In this document: positions 40,933-49,142 of the stretch, one piece after another
How the letters are laid out: each line of letters opens with the position of its first letter
Numbering within the stretch: the stretch's first letter is position 1
NCBI GenBank assembly: GCA_009692945.1
Contig: SHYD01000007.1
Coordinates: 1 to 52,634, forward strand
Reading direction: 5' to 3'
From: Dehalococcoidia bacterium
GTDB lineage: Bacteria; Chloroflexota; Dehalococcoidia; SHYD01
Length of the DNA: 52,634 nucleotides
Notes under the pieces: generated by a model
The model's database searches: none
What the model was told of the DNA's origin: nothing
What the model saw: only the letters and a program-made list of their open reading frames with translations
Position numbers and translations under genes: made by a program

Positions 40933-41826
40933 CTACTCGAAGATGGTGGAGACCACCTCTTCCAGGCTGCGCTGGATGTCCCAGTCGTCGGTCAGCGCCC
41001 ACACCACGCCGACCTGGCAGGCCCGGCGGGCCGGGATGCCCTGCCGGATGAGCTTGCCTGCGTAGATCAGCAGCCGGGTGCTGACGCCTTCCTGGAGCCC
41101 ATGCTCAGTGAGGTTCCGCACCTTCTCGCCCAGTTTGGCCAGGTCCTGGGCCATCTCGTGGTCCGCGCCGCTCTCATGGGCGATGATCTGGGCCTCGGCC
41201 TCCCGCGGCGGGTACTTGAACTCCAGGGAGACGAAGCGCTGACGCGTCGAATGCTTGAGGTCCTTGAGGGCGCTCTGATAGCCGGGGTTGTAGGAGATGA
41301 CCAGCATGAACCCGGGATCGGCCTCCAGCACCTCGGCGCGCTTCTCGATGGGGAGGATACGCCGGTGATCGGTGAGGGGGTGGATGAGGACGGTGGTGTC
41401 TTTGCGGGCCTCCACCACCTCGTCGAGGTAGCAGATGGCCCCCGATCGCACGGCCCTGGTCAGCGGCCCGTCGATCCAACGGGTCGAGTCGCCCTCCAGC
41501 AGGTAGCGGCCCACCAGGTCGCTGGCGGTGAGGTCTTCGTGGCAGGCCACCGTCACCAGCGGACGCCCGTCGAGGTGGTTCTGCCCCATCTTGCCGGCAG
41601 TTCTGACCGCGGTGACGCGCTGGCCGATCCGCCATGCCATATGCTCAACGAACCGGGTCTTGCCGCATCCGGTGGGGCCCTTGAGCAAAACCGGGATCTT
41701 CTCTTCGTAGGCCGCTTCGAAGATTGCGATCTCGTCGCCCACCGGGAGGTAGTAGGGCTCAAAGTGGGCCACGTACTCCTCCATGGCCAGCGAGCCGTCG
41801 GGCGTGGGCGTCAGATCTTCAATCAC
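40933..41826 (-). CDS. MoxR-type AAA ATPase, NorQ/CbbQ-like
   Basis: The 297-aa protein has Walker [10 protein letters not shown] (49-57), ITGN-loop-like [20 protein letters not shown], Walker [15 protein letters not shown], a sensor region [19 protein letters not shown] and an arginine finger [11 protein letters not shown]. The CbbQ/NirQ/NorQ group forms rings that remodel or activate metalloenzymes together with a VWA protein. The matching VWA protein is two genes downstream. It starts at a GTG that overlaps the coaE stop by one base (TAGTG), so translation is coupled. Confidence 0.93.
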   Translation of the reverse strand: MIEDLTPTPDGSLAMEEYVAHFEPYYLPVGDEIAIFEAAYEEKIPVLLKGPTGCGKTRFVEHMAWRIGQRVTAVRTAGKMGQNHLDGRPLVTVACHEDLTASDLVGRYLLEGDSTRWIDGPLTRAVRSGAICYLDEVVEARKDTTVLIHPLTDHRRILPIEKRAEVLEADPGFMLVISYNPGYQSALKDLKHSTRQRFVSLEFKYPPREAEAQIIAHESGADHEMAQDLAKLGEKVRNLTEHGLQEGVSTRLLIYAGKLIRQGIPARRACQVGVVWALTDDWDIQRSLEEVVSTIFE

Positions 41827-42440
41827 TAGGGCGCTCCTTTGAGGGCAGCGGCAACTTGGGACTCCCAGAGGCTCCGGACCGAAGCCCGCACGTCCTCCAG
41901 AGCGCCGCTGGTATCGATGATCACGTCGGCGTACCGCATACGTTCTTCAGTCGAAAGTTGGGTGCGCATCCGGTCCCGCACCTGCTGCGGGGTCAGCCCG
42001 TTCCGGGTCTGCAGCCGCTGGACCACCTGCTCCTCGCCCGCCACGGTCACCCAGACCTGATCGGCAAGCGAACGCCAACCCGCCTCGATGAGCAGGGCGG
42101 CTTCGACGACCGCGACCCGGGTGCCCTTGCTGCGCAACTCGTTGAGCAACTGGGCGATGCGTTGGAAGATCCAGGGATGGACGATGGCGTTCAGCCGCTG
42201 GAGCGCCGCGGGGTCCTGGAACACGACCGCGCCCAGCTTGCGCCGGTCCACCTGGTCGTCATCGGTAAGGATGTCCCGGCCGAAAGCCGCCACCACCGTG
42301 TCCCACACATTCTGGTGGGGGAGATAGGCCTCGTGGCCCACCAGGTCGGCGTTGATAATGACCGACCCATGGTCCGCCAACATCGCGGATACGGTGCTCT
42401 TGCCGGTGCCTATTCCCCCTGTGAGTCCAATAACAACCAT
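41826..42440 (-). CDS. coaE: Dephospho-CoA kinase
   Basis: CoaE phosphorylates dephospho-CoA, the last step of CoA synthesis. The 204-aa protein has [13 protein letters not shown] (P-loop), [52 protein letters not shown] and the lid [15 protein letters not shown], all standard. It overlaps the next gene by one base and is the first gene of this minus-strand operon. A MITE-like repeat begins 87 bp upstream. Confidence 0.95.
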   Translation of the reverse strand: MVVIGLTGGIGTGKSTVSAMLADHGSVIINADLVGHEAYLPHQNVWDTVVAAFGRDILTDDDQVDRRKLGAVVFQDPAALQRLNAIVHPWIFQRIAQLLNELRSKGTRVAVVEAALLIEAGWRSLADQVWVTVAGEEQVVQRLQTRNGLTPQQVRDRMRTQLSTEERMRYADVIIDTSGALEDVRASVRSLWESQVAAALKGAP

Positions 42441-42526
42441 TCAGGAAAAGCGCGTCCTCTCGTTGCCTATTCTAACGGGAGCGCCTGAGCGGCGGCAACC
42501 TTGGCAGCGGTATTGCCTATCCCACC

Positions 42527-42693
42527 GTAGGAGTCCAGTTTCAGGGGTTCGGGGATAAGCCACTCCCCCCACACCCCAGGAAAACAGAAAGGAATTCTAT
42601 GTGGGGGGCACCCCCACTCCCCCGGCAGAGGGCTGCCGCCCTCGTGCACTCCCGCTCCTGAGCCCGGCCGCCCCCTCAACAGTGAATGCTTAC
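42527..42693 (-). repeat. MITE-like palindromic repeat, copy E
   Basis: A 167-bp copy in reverse orientation to copies A and H. The plus-strand left end GTAGGAGTCCAGTTTCAGGG is inverted at the right end (CCCTCAACAGTGAATGCTTA, C), about 15 of 21 positions. The same two internal hairpins (GAGGGCTGCCGCCCTC; GTGGGGGGCACCCCCAC) are present. It is in the gap between coaE and the VOC gene, which otherwise holds nothing recognisable. Confidence 0.85.
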
Positions 42694-42769
42694 ATCCCGC
42701 CGATGAGCTTGCCCCTCGATGCGCCTCCGAGTAGTATTGCCGCGGATTGGGAGTTCGAAAGGCCATGTT

Positions 42770-43207
42770 GTGTCCACCACCCCTGCCGCAAACCGTTTCT
42801 CCCACGCTGGTTTCGTGGTGCGCGACATCCGGAGGATGACCGATTTCTACCGGGAAGGCTTCGGGCTGCGGGAGCTTCATTCCTCCTGGGACCGGCCTGG
42901 GCAGGACGCCTCACGGACTCTGAACGCAGAACGCGTGGTCATGCACATTGTATGGCTGGGTTTCGGAGATCCCGATAGCCCCGCCCTGGAGTTGATCCAG
43001 TTCGTTGAGCCCACCGGCCCCGATCAGCACCAGGTGCGTAACGCCTCGGGCCAGGCCCACGTCGGCTTCCTGGTGCCCGATATCGCCGGCACCCTCGCCC
43101 GCCTGGAAACCCTCGGCGCCATCGTCACCGGACCGCCGCGCGGCCTGCCGGACGGGCGGCAATACGCCTACTTTCGCGATCCAGAGGGCAACTGGCTGGA
43201 ACTGTAA
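42770..43207 (+). CDS. VOC-family (glyoxalase-fold) protein
   Basis: I use the GTG at 42770 (then STTPAANRFSHAGF), with AAAGG upstream. The frame extends to an ATG at 42719, but that part is not conserved-looking. The 145-aa product has FSHAGFVVRDIRRMTDFYRE, LELIQFVEPTG, GQAHVGFLVPDI and AYFRDPEGNWLEL with the C-terminal metal glutamate. Histidines stand at the usual first and third ligand positions. It may be a methylmalonyl-CoA epimerase-like or lyase enzyme. The substrate is unknown. Confidence 0.85.
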   Translation: MSTTPAANRFSHAGFVVRDIRRMTDFYREGFGLRELHSSWDRPGQDASRTLNAERVVMHIVWLGFGDPDSPALELIQFVEPTGPDQHQVRNASGQAHVGFLVPDIAGTLARLETLGAIVTGPPRGLPDGRQYAYFRDPEGNWLEL

Positions 43208-43339
43208 GAGACCCCCGCCCGATAATCGGCTGACTCGGGCCGGCGTGGGCAGTCGGCGTTGGGCTCCTTGTCATCGCGGTGGAGCTTGGCTACAATGCCA
43301 TAGACGAGGTAGCGGGCCGGTTCGCGAGGGGAGAGAGCA

Positions 43340-43657
43340 ATGATGTCACTAGAAGAATACCTGGCCATCCCATTCATCCTGGCGGTCGAGTCGTTCGAAG
43401 GGTCGGACGGCGACTGGCTGCGGCGGGCGTCGTTTCCTGAGCTTCCGGGGTGTGTGGTCGAGGGGTATTCGGCAGTGGAGATCATCGAGAAGTTGGACGA
43501 GCTCCGGGTTCGGCGCATCGTGGAGATGATGGACAAGGGAGAGGACATCCCGGTGCCCCGGCCTCCCTTGAAGTCCGCGATCCCGGCGCTGAACAAAGAG
43601 CAGTTGGAGTTCGCCCGTTGGTTGGTGAGTCACGGCCGGCTCTCCGATCAGCAGTGA
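43340..43657 (+). CDS. HicB-like antitoxin-family protein without HicA
   Basis: The 105-aa protein contains the HicB core: GDWLRRASFPELPGCVVEGY, VEIIEKLDELRVRRIVEMMD and the turn EDIPVPRP. HicB proteins mask the HicA RNA-cleaving toxin and repress their own operon. No 60-aa HicA double-stranded-RNA-binding protein is beside it, and the C-terminus (LNKEQLEFARWLVSHGRL) is not an obvious Arc-type DNA-binding domain. It may be a solitary regulator. GGGGAGAGAG precedes the ATG pair at 43340/43343. Confidence 0.7.
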   Translation: MMSLEEYLAIPFILAVESFEGSDGDWLRRASFPELPGCVVEGYSAVEIIEKLDELRVRRIVEMMDKGEDIPVPRPPLKSAIPALNKEQLEFARWLVSHGRLSDQQ

Positions 43658-43695
43658 TCGGTCGATCGGAATATCTCGTCACAGAGGAGGACGTC

Positions 43696-43890
43696 ATGGC
43701 AGAGCCGGAATTGGTGACGGTGGTCGATGGCCCCAAGGGCAAGGCCGAGGTCTTCGAGGTGGCCAAGGCGCTTGAGAGTGGCGGCCAGCAGTTTGAGTAC
43801 GACGTGCGCTTCGCGGGCACCAGCCTGGTGTGCAAATCGCTGGGTGAGGCGTACATCACTGCCGGGGAGTTGGCCGGCGTTCAGACGTAG
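43696..43890 (+). CDS. Small hypothetical protein
   Basis: The ATG at 43696 has GAGGAGG nine bases upstream. The 64-aa product (ELVTVVDGPKGKAEVFEVAK, then QFEYDVRFAG and SLGEAYITAGELAG) looks like a compact alpha/beta protein with no membrane segment or cysteine pair. I do not recognise a family. It lies 38 bp after the HicB-like gene and directly before a strong terminator, so the two are probably co-transcribed. Confidence 0.6.
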   Translation: MAEPELVTVVDGPKGKAEVFEVAKALESGGQQFEYDVRFAGTSLVCKSLGEAYITAGELAGVQT

Positions 43891-43913
43891 CCGATCGTAG
43901 GACCAGGAGACGG

Positions 43914-43941
43914 GGGCGGTCTACGGACCGCCCTCTTTTTT
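43914..43941 (+). terminator. Strong intrinsic terminator with cUACGg tetraloop
   Basis: GGGCGGTC (43914-43921), tetraloop TACG, GACCGCCC (43926-43933), then TCTTTTTT. The stem is perfect, the loop is the extra-stable C(UACG)G type and the T tract is good. It ends the HicB-like operon before a convergent gene. Confidence 0.95.
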
Positions 43942-43955
43942 GTTGGTGGCCGGGC

Positions 43956-45560
43956 TCAATCGTAGACCGTCAGGGAATACGTTTCCGGCGAGACGAACGC
44001 CTCGATGACGCTGGGCCCGGTCTGTTCGAGGGCCCAGTCTAACGCCGCCGTGAACTCCTGAGCGTTCAGAGCGCTGCGGCACGGGACGCCGAAATAATGC
44101 GGTGGCGAGGCGACCCGCGGCCCCAGGTCCACCCCTGAAAACGCATAACCCCGGTGCTCCTGCTTGATTCTCAGCAGCGACAGCCACCCGTCGTTCAGGA
44201 CCACCACTGGCGCCGCGAGACCCTGCCGCCGGGCGGTGGCGAGTTCTCCCACCGTCATCTGAAAACAGCCGTCCCCCACCACCGCCACCACCGGCCGGTC
44301 CGGGTGCGCGAGTTTGGCAGCGAAAGCGGCCGGAAGGCCGAACCCCATGGACGACCATCCGTTGGTGGAGATGCAAGTCCGGGGCAGATCGGTCCGCCAC
44401 TGGGTGGCGATCTGGTGCGTGTGTGCGCCGACGTCATACGCCAGGATCGCATCGGCGGGAAGCCTGCCCCGGAGTATGTCCAGCGCCTGGTACGGGGCGA
44501 ACTCGGCGGTGGGTGGGCGAAGGTTCGTCTCCAGGCGGCCCATGTGGTCCCACCATTCTTCCGGCGCCCACTCGTTGGCAACGGGCGCCAACTCCGCGAG
44601 CGCAGTGATGGCGGCGTTGATATCGACCGGTTCGTTGAACCTCAGATTCAAGCTGGGATCGGCCTCCGCTGCCTCGCTGCTGATGTGCAACACCGGCCGC
44701 GACCCCACCCACTCCTCGTAGTTGACCTCGATCGGGTCGTAGCCCACGGCAATCACCAGATCGGACCGGTCGATGAACGCCTGGATGTCGCTGCGGCGGG
44801 CCCGGCCGAGAACCCCAGCGTAGTTGGCGTGGCTTTCCGGCAGGTAGCCCTTGGCGTGCAGTGTGAGCACAAAGGGCAGTCCCTGGCGCTCGATGAACCG
44901 CAGCAGCGCGGGAGCGTTCCGAGTGCGGGCGATCTCGAGCCCGGCCACCAGCAGGGGACGGCGGCTGCGCCCCAGTGCCCCGGCCACCGTGGCCGGTAGA
45001 CCGCTCGCCGGCTCCACCGGATCCGGACGTTCGGCCGGCGCCGGATGGTCGGGCAACGGTTCGGCAGCGTCCGCCAAAGCCACATCCTCGGGGAGGTCCA
45101 GATGCACCGGGCCGGCCGGCTCGGCACAGGCCAGGACGAGCGCCTGCGCCAGTGGCCCCGCTACCGAACCCACCCTCAGCGGCAACGACGCCTTGGTGAT
45201 GGGAGCGAACAGCGCATGATGGTCGATGCGCATCTGCACCCTTCGCGCCAGCCACCGGGTCTCGACGTTGCAGGTGATGGCGATGACCGGGGCGCGGTCC
45301 AGCCAGGCGGCGCCCACCCCGGTTGCCAGGTTGGTGGCGCCCGGCCCCAGCGTGGAGATACAGACGCCCGGCACACCGGTGAGGGTCCCGATGGTCGCCG
45401 CCATGAATCCCGCCGAGGTCTCGCTGGCGGTCAGGACGTACTCGATGGAACTGGTGCGCAGCGCCTCGATGAAGGGCAGCACCGGTCCACTGGGGATGCC
45501 GAAGGCCCAGCGGACCCCGGCCCGCTCCAGCATCCGCACCATCAGTTCGGCGTTGTTCAA
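43956..45560 (-). CDS. Thiamine-pyrophosphate-dependent enzyme (acetolactate synthase/benzoylformate decarboxylase family)
   Basis: The 534-aa protein starts at a TTG with GGAAGGGG upstream. It has the Pyr domain with the catalytic Glu47 (LTASETSAGFMA), GVPGVCISTLGPGATNLATG, a central domain (RRPLLVAGLEIARTRN), and the PP domain with the cofactor motif GDGCFQMTVGELATARRQGL followed by VVLNDGWLSL. The lack of a regulatory subunit gene and the setting among uptake and catabolic genes argue for a decarboxylase or ligase of an aromatic or 2-oxo acid rather than branched-chain amino acid synthesis. This is inference. Confidence 0.9.
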   Translation of the reverse strand: MNNAELMVRMLERAGVRWAFGIPSGPVLPFIEALRTSSIEYVLTASETSAGFMAATIGTLTGVPGVCISTLGPGATNLATGVGAAWLDRAPVIAITCNVETRWLARRVQMRIDHHALFAPITKASLPLRVGSVAGPLAQALVLACAEPAGPVHLDLPEDVALADAAEPLPDHPAPAERPDPVEPASGLPATVAGALGRSRRPLLVAGLEIARTRNAPALLRFIERQGLPFVLTLHAKGYLPESHANYAGVLGRARRSDIQAFIDRSDLVIAVGYDPIEVNYEEWVGSRPVLHISSEAAEADPSLNLRFNEPVDINAAITALAELAPVANEWAPEEWWDHMGRLETNLRPPTAEFAPYQALDILRGRLPADAILAYDVGAHTHQIATQWRTDLPRTCISTNGWSSMGFGLPAAFAAKLAHPDRPVVAVVGDGCFQMTVGELATARRQGLAAPVVVLNDGWLSLLRIKQEHRGYAFSGVDLGPRVASPPHYFGVPCRSALNAQEFTAALDWALEQTGPSVIEAFVSPETYSLTVYD

Positions 45561-45583
45561 GGTACCCCTTCCAGGTATTTATG

Positions 45584-45653
45584 AAAAGTGCGGGGGAACA
45601 TCCCCCGCACCCCTTGGCAAAGGGCTCCGCGCCGCACTCCTGCCCAAGCCGGA
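45584..45653 (-). repeat. Short palindromic repeat, copy F (subfamily 2)
   Basis: Minus-strand order GGGCAGGAGTGCGGCGCGGA, GCCCTTTGCCAAGGGGTGCG, GGGGATGTTCCCCCGCAC. It shares the GAGTGC...GGAGCCCTTTGCC core with the larger elements, but the second hairpin is GTGCGGGGGATGTTCCCCCGCAC and the flanking inverted ends are missing. It fills the gap between hyuB and the TPP enzyme and could act as a terminator hairpin. Confidence 0.65.
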
Positions 45654-45655
45654 GG

Positions 45656-47377
45656 TTACGGCCCCCGCAGGGCCGCGGTGCGGCTGGTATCCACCGTCAT
45701 AGACGAGGTATCAATGGCGACCCCGTAGTCACGCTCCGCCGCTTCCAGCGAGACGTACCCGTTCAGGATATCCTCCAGCACCTCGCCCGCTGCCCGCTCC
45801 CGGGGGTCGCCGCAGCCGCCGCCGCCGGGTACGTTGAACCGGAGGCTGTCACCCACCTTCATCTCCATGGTCTCCAACGGCCCCAGGTTGCGGATGGTCT
45901 CGCCATCCCGCCGGAGCAGCACCTGCGGCGTCGAGGGCGGCATGCCCCCCAGCACCCCCCAGCCGGGGTACTTGAACTGATGGCCGCATCGCACCGTCAC
46001 CGGCGCGTCCTCCAACACCTGGTACTCCTTGCGGAACCCGGGGCCGCCCCGGTACCGGCCCGCTCCGGCGGAGTCGGTGGTCCACTGGTATTCCAGCACC
46101 CGGATCGGGAACTCGGTTTCGATGATCTCAACGGGGGTGCTGGGAGTGGCGTGGCTCATGGGCTGCACCGGGTACGTCCCGTCATGCTCCGGGGTGCCTC
46201 CCAGCGATGTCACCATCAACTCGTACATGATCGCCTGCTTGCCGACGCGCACCTGACGGAAGCCGGCCGCCAGCGCCCCCGACCCGAACCCGGCGGTGCC
46301 CACCGCCCGGGAGGGATCGAACGCGCCGAGGGCCTTTTGAATGGTGGAATAGATGGCGTGCATCAACCCGTAGTAGCTGTTGCACGGAGCGGGCCACCTG
46401 GCATTGGTCAACCGGCCCTCGGGGTTGATGATGTTCACCGGCCGCAGTGCGCCATGGTTGATGGGGATGGTGGGATCGAGGTGCGCCAGCAGCGCCAGCA
46501 GCGCGGCGGTCATGCCGTGCTGGGGGCGCAGATTGATGGGACCCCGCACCTGCTCATTCATCCCGGAGTAGTCGATGGTCACTTCATCGCCCCGCTTGGT
46601 CACCTTGACGTGAAGCCGCAGCGGCTGTTCCAGGTTGACGCCGTCGTGGTCCACCCACGCCTCGGCCTCCGCCTCGCCGTCGGCCCACCGCGCCAGCCCC
46701 GCCCGCATGCGCCGCTCTGAGAGGTCCATCAACTGCCGGAACGCGGAGGTGACGGCATCGAGGCTGTACTCGGCACACAGCGAGCGGAGATGCTCGACCC
46801 CCATTTTGGTGCACCCGACCTGGGCCCGGATGTCCCCAGCCACCGTCTCGGGCGCCCGGCTGTTCCGCTTGATGATGTTCTCCACCTCGATGACCACGCC
46901 GTCCTTGGTCCAATAGCGGACACCGGGCAGCAGCAGCCCCTCGTGGAAGATCTCGCGGGAGGCCGCCCCGGAGGAACCGGGGACCAGTCCGCCGAGATCG
47001 GTCTTGTGGGCGATACTCACGCAGAACCCAATGAGGTTCTCTTCGACGAAAGTCGGGGTGATGATGGCTAGGTCGGGGACGTGCAGGTTCCCGCCCGAGT
47101 AGGGGTCAGTCAGAATGAAGCTGTCGCCGTCCCGCATCGTCTCCGCCGGGTAGTTGCGGAGAATGGCCTGCACGCTGTACGAGTACGGCACCAGGTGGTA
47201 CGGCGCGCCCGATGCCATCACGGTGTGGCCGTTCACGTCGCAGATCCCCGCCGAGCCGTCGTAAGACTCCCGCAGGATGGTGGAGTAGCCGCTGTGGAAC
47301 AGCAGGTACTCCATGGTAGAAACGATTTCCCTGAGCCGGTTGTTCAGGATCTCCAATGTGATAGGATCGAGATTCAT
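45656..47377 (-). CDS. Hydantoinase B / oxoprolinase-family subunit
   Basis: Start at the ATG at 47377 (MNLDPITLEILNNRL) with GAGGG upstream. The 573-aa protein is a standard HyuB: MEYLLFHSGYSTILRESYDG, GDSFILTDPYSGGNLHVPDL, CVSIAHKTDLGGLVPGSSG, VTIDYSGMNEQVRGPINLRP, GGPGFRKEYQV and the closing VPGGGGCGDPRERAAGEV. HyuB acts with HyuA as an ATP-dependent N-methylhydantoinase, 5-oxoprolinase or acetone-carboxylase-like enzyme. No HyuA gene is in the window. Repeats flank it on both sides. Confidence 0.92.
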   Translation of the reverse strand: MNLDPITLEILNNRLREIVSTMEYLLFHSGYSTILRESYDGSAGICDVNGHTVMASGAPYHLVPYSYSVQAILRNYPAETMRDGDSFILTDPYSGGNLHVPDLAIITPTFVEENLIGFCVSIAHKTDLGGLVPGSSGAASREIFHEGLLLPGVRYWTKDGVVIEVENIIKRNSRAPETVAGDIRAQVGCTKMGVEHLRSLCAEYSLDAVTSAFRQLMDLSERRMRAGLARWADGEAEAEAWVDHDGVNLEQPLRLHVKVTKRGDEVTIDYSGMNEQVRGPINLRPQHGMTAALLALLAHLDPTIPINHGALRPVNIINPEGRLTNARWPAPCNSYYGLMHAIYSTIQKALGAFDPSRAVGTAGFGSGALAAGFRQVRVGKQAIMYELMVTSLGGTPEHDGTYPVQPMSHATPSTPVEIIETEFPIRVLEYQWTTDSAGAGRYRGGPGFRKEYQVLEDAPVTVRCGHQFKYPGWGVLGGMPPSTPQVLLRRDGETIRNLGPLETMEMKVGDSLRFNVPGGGGCGDPRERAAGEVLEDILNGYVSLEAAERDYGVAIDTSSMTVDTSRTAALRGP

Positions 47378-47420
47378 GGTGCCCTCGCTCGACAAGATAG
47401 GGTCTAATGTATCCCTTAAG

Positions 47421-47502
47421 GGTGCTTGTGAGAATAGCGGGGGAACATCCCCCGCGCCCCTTGGCAAAGGGCTCCGCCCTCTGCACTCCCGCCCAAGCCG
47501 GA
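47421..47502 (-). repeat. Short palindromic repeat, copy G (subfamily 2)
   Basis: Minus-strand order GGGCGGGAGTGCAGAGGGCG, GAGCCCTTTGCCAAGGGGCG, CGGGGGATGTTCCCCCGC. It is nearly identical to copy F in the core. It occupies the gap between the ABC ATPase gene and hyuB, both on the minus strand. Confidence 0.7.
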
Positions 47503-47527
47503 CCAAGACCGCCCCGTTGCCAAGGGG

Positions 47528-48346
47528 TTACCGCTCCTGGTCGGTCCCCAGGTCGCGGATCATGCGCCAGATGTGGTCCCGCAGACGGCCGAAGCGCTCA
47601 GTGGCCATCACATCGTACGTGCGGGGGCGCGGCAGATCAATGGTTAGCCGTTCGAGGATGGTGGCGGGACGGGAGGAGAGCACCACCACCTCGTCGCACA
47701 GGAACACCGCCTCGGTAAGGTTGTGGGTCACAAAGATGACCGTCTTATGTGTCTGCTCCCAGATCCGCAGGACCTCCGCCCCCATCTTCATGCGCGTTTG
47801 TTCATCCAGCGCAGCGAAGGGCTCATCCATGAGCAGGATGCGGGGGTCCTGCACCAGGCCTCGGGCAATCGAAACCCGCTGGCGCATGCCGCCCGACAGC
47901 TCATGGGGGTAGGCATGGGAAAAGTCGGTCAGGCCCACCAACTGAATGAACTGGGCCGCCTGTTCCCGCCGCTCTTTCTTGCCGAGGCCCTTCAACTCGA
48001 GGGGGAAGGCGACGTTGTCCTCGACGGTGAGCCAGGGCAGGAGGTTCGGGTCTTGGAACACCACGCCGATGCGCTGGGGGTCGGGCGTTGTGACGGGGGT
48101 GCCGCCCGCGATGATCGCCCCCGAAGAGGGGGTGGTGAGCCCAGCGAGACACAGGAGCAAAGTGGACTTGCCGCAGCCGCTCGGCCCCACCACGCCGACA
48201 AAGGAGCGGTCAGGAACATCGAACGAGAGGTCCTGAAAAACATCCACCCGCCGCCCGCGGGCCTCGAAGGTCTTGGACAGCGACTGGACCTGCACCGAGG
48301 CTCGTCCGCTCAACGCGGGCGACGGCGATGCGGTGTTGGTGGTCAC
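47528..48346 (-). CDS. ABC transporter ATP-binding protein (NitT/TauT/SsuB type)
   Basis: The 272-aa protein starts at a GTG right after the permease stop. It has Walker A VGPSGCGKSTLLL (53-65), the Q-loop VVFQDPNLLPWLTV, signature SGGMRQRVSIAR, Walker B ILLMDEPFAALDEQTR and the H-loop FVTHNLTEAVFLCDEVVVL. LPWLTVEDNV is typical of nitrate/sulfonate/taurine importers. It energises the adjacent permease(s) that work with the binding protein at 49143. Confidence 0.94.
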   Translation of the reverse strand: MTTNTASPSPALSGRASVQVQSLSKTFEARGRRVDVFQDLSFDVPDRSFVGVVGPSGCGKSTLLLCLAGLTTPSSGAIIAGGTPVTTPDPQRIGVVFQDPNLLPWLTVEDNVAFPLELKGLGKKERREQAAQFIQLVGLTDFSHAYPHELSGGMRQRVSIARGLVQDPRILLMDEPFAALDEQTRMKMGAEVLRIWEQTHKTVIFVTHNLTEAVFLCDEVVVLSSRPATILERLTIDLPRPRTYDVMATERFGRLRDHIWRMIRDLGTDQER

Positions 48347-48347
48347 G

Positions 48348-49094
48348 CTAGGCGCTCCGCCACTTTCCCACGCGCCGTTCGTAGGCGCGGAACAGTTCGG
48401 TCAAGGTAATTGTCCCCAGGGCTGCGATGAATACACCGGCGAAAAGCTCCCGCAGGAGGTTGCCGCTTCCCCAAATATTGATGAGCCGCCCCAGGCCCAC
48501 CCGGGAAACCAGCATCTCGGCAAACAGGATGCCCGAACCCGCAAAGATGACACCGATGCGCACCCCTTGGAGCACCGAGGGGAGCATGTAGGGGAGATAG
48601 ATCCGCAGGTACATTTGAAACCGGGTTGCCCGCAACGCCCGCCCCACCAGCAGGAGGCCCTGCGGCACGCTCTGGACGGCGGCGATGGTCGAAACGGCGA
48701 TGATGAAGAACGCCTGGAACACGCCGAACGCCACCTTCTGGTCCTCACCGACACCCATCGAAAGGATGAACAACGGCAGGAAAAGTGATTTCGGTATCGC
48801 CGTCCAGAGGTACAGGAACGGGCCGACGGCCCGGGTGAGAGCCGGACTCTCACCTACGAGAAAACCAACGAGTATCCCGAAAGGCACGGCAATCGCCGTC
48901 GCGATGACCAGTTCCAGCGCAGTGGAACCGATCGCGGGCAGCAGATCGCCCTCACCCACCATCTTGGGCAGCACCTCCAGCACGTCGGTGGGCGAGGGCA
49001 GCAGGCGGCGTGAGATTAGTCCGAAACTCACCACCGCCTGCCACACCACGAACAGCAGGGCAACGATGCTGATTTGTCCGAGGGTCCGTTTCAT
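48348..49094 (-). CDS. ABC transporter permease (SsuC/TauC type), first of two
   Basis: The 248-aa protein has six membrane helices. The EAA loop appears as VPQGLLLVGRALRATRFQMY, preceding YLPYMLPSVLQGVRIG. The N-terminus (ISIVALLFVVWQAVVSFGLI, LLPSPTDVLEVLPKM) is typical of NitT/TauT permeases. It shares the transcript with the ATPase (one-base gap). It differs clearly from the second permease at 50202. Confidence 0.93.
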   Translation of the reverse strand: MKRTLGQISIVALLFVVWQAVVSFGLISRRLLPSPTDVLEVLPKMVGEGDLLPAIGSTALELVIATAIAVPFGILVGFLVGESPALTRAVGPFLYLWTAIPKSLFLPLFILSMGVGEDQKVAFGVFQAFFIIAVSTIAAVQSVPQGLLLVGRALRATRFQMYLRIYLPYMLPSVLQGVRIGVIFAGSGILFAEMLVSRVGLGRLINIWGSGNLLRELFAGVFIAALGTITLTELFRAYERRVGKWRSA

Positions 49095-49142
49095 CGCTGG
49101 GTAGGTTCTTCCGAGGTTTGTGGTCCGGTGGCGGTTTCCAGC

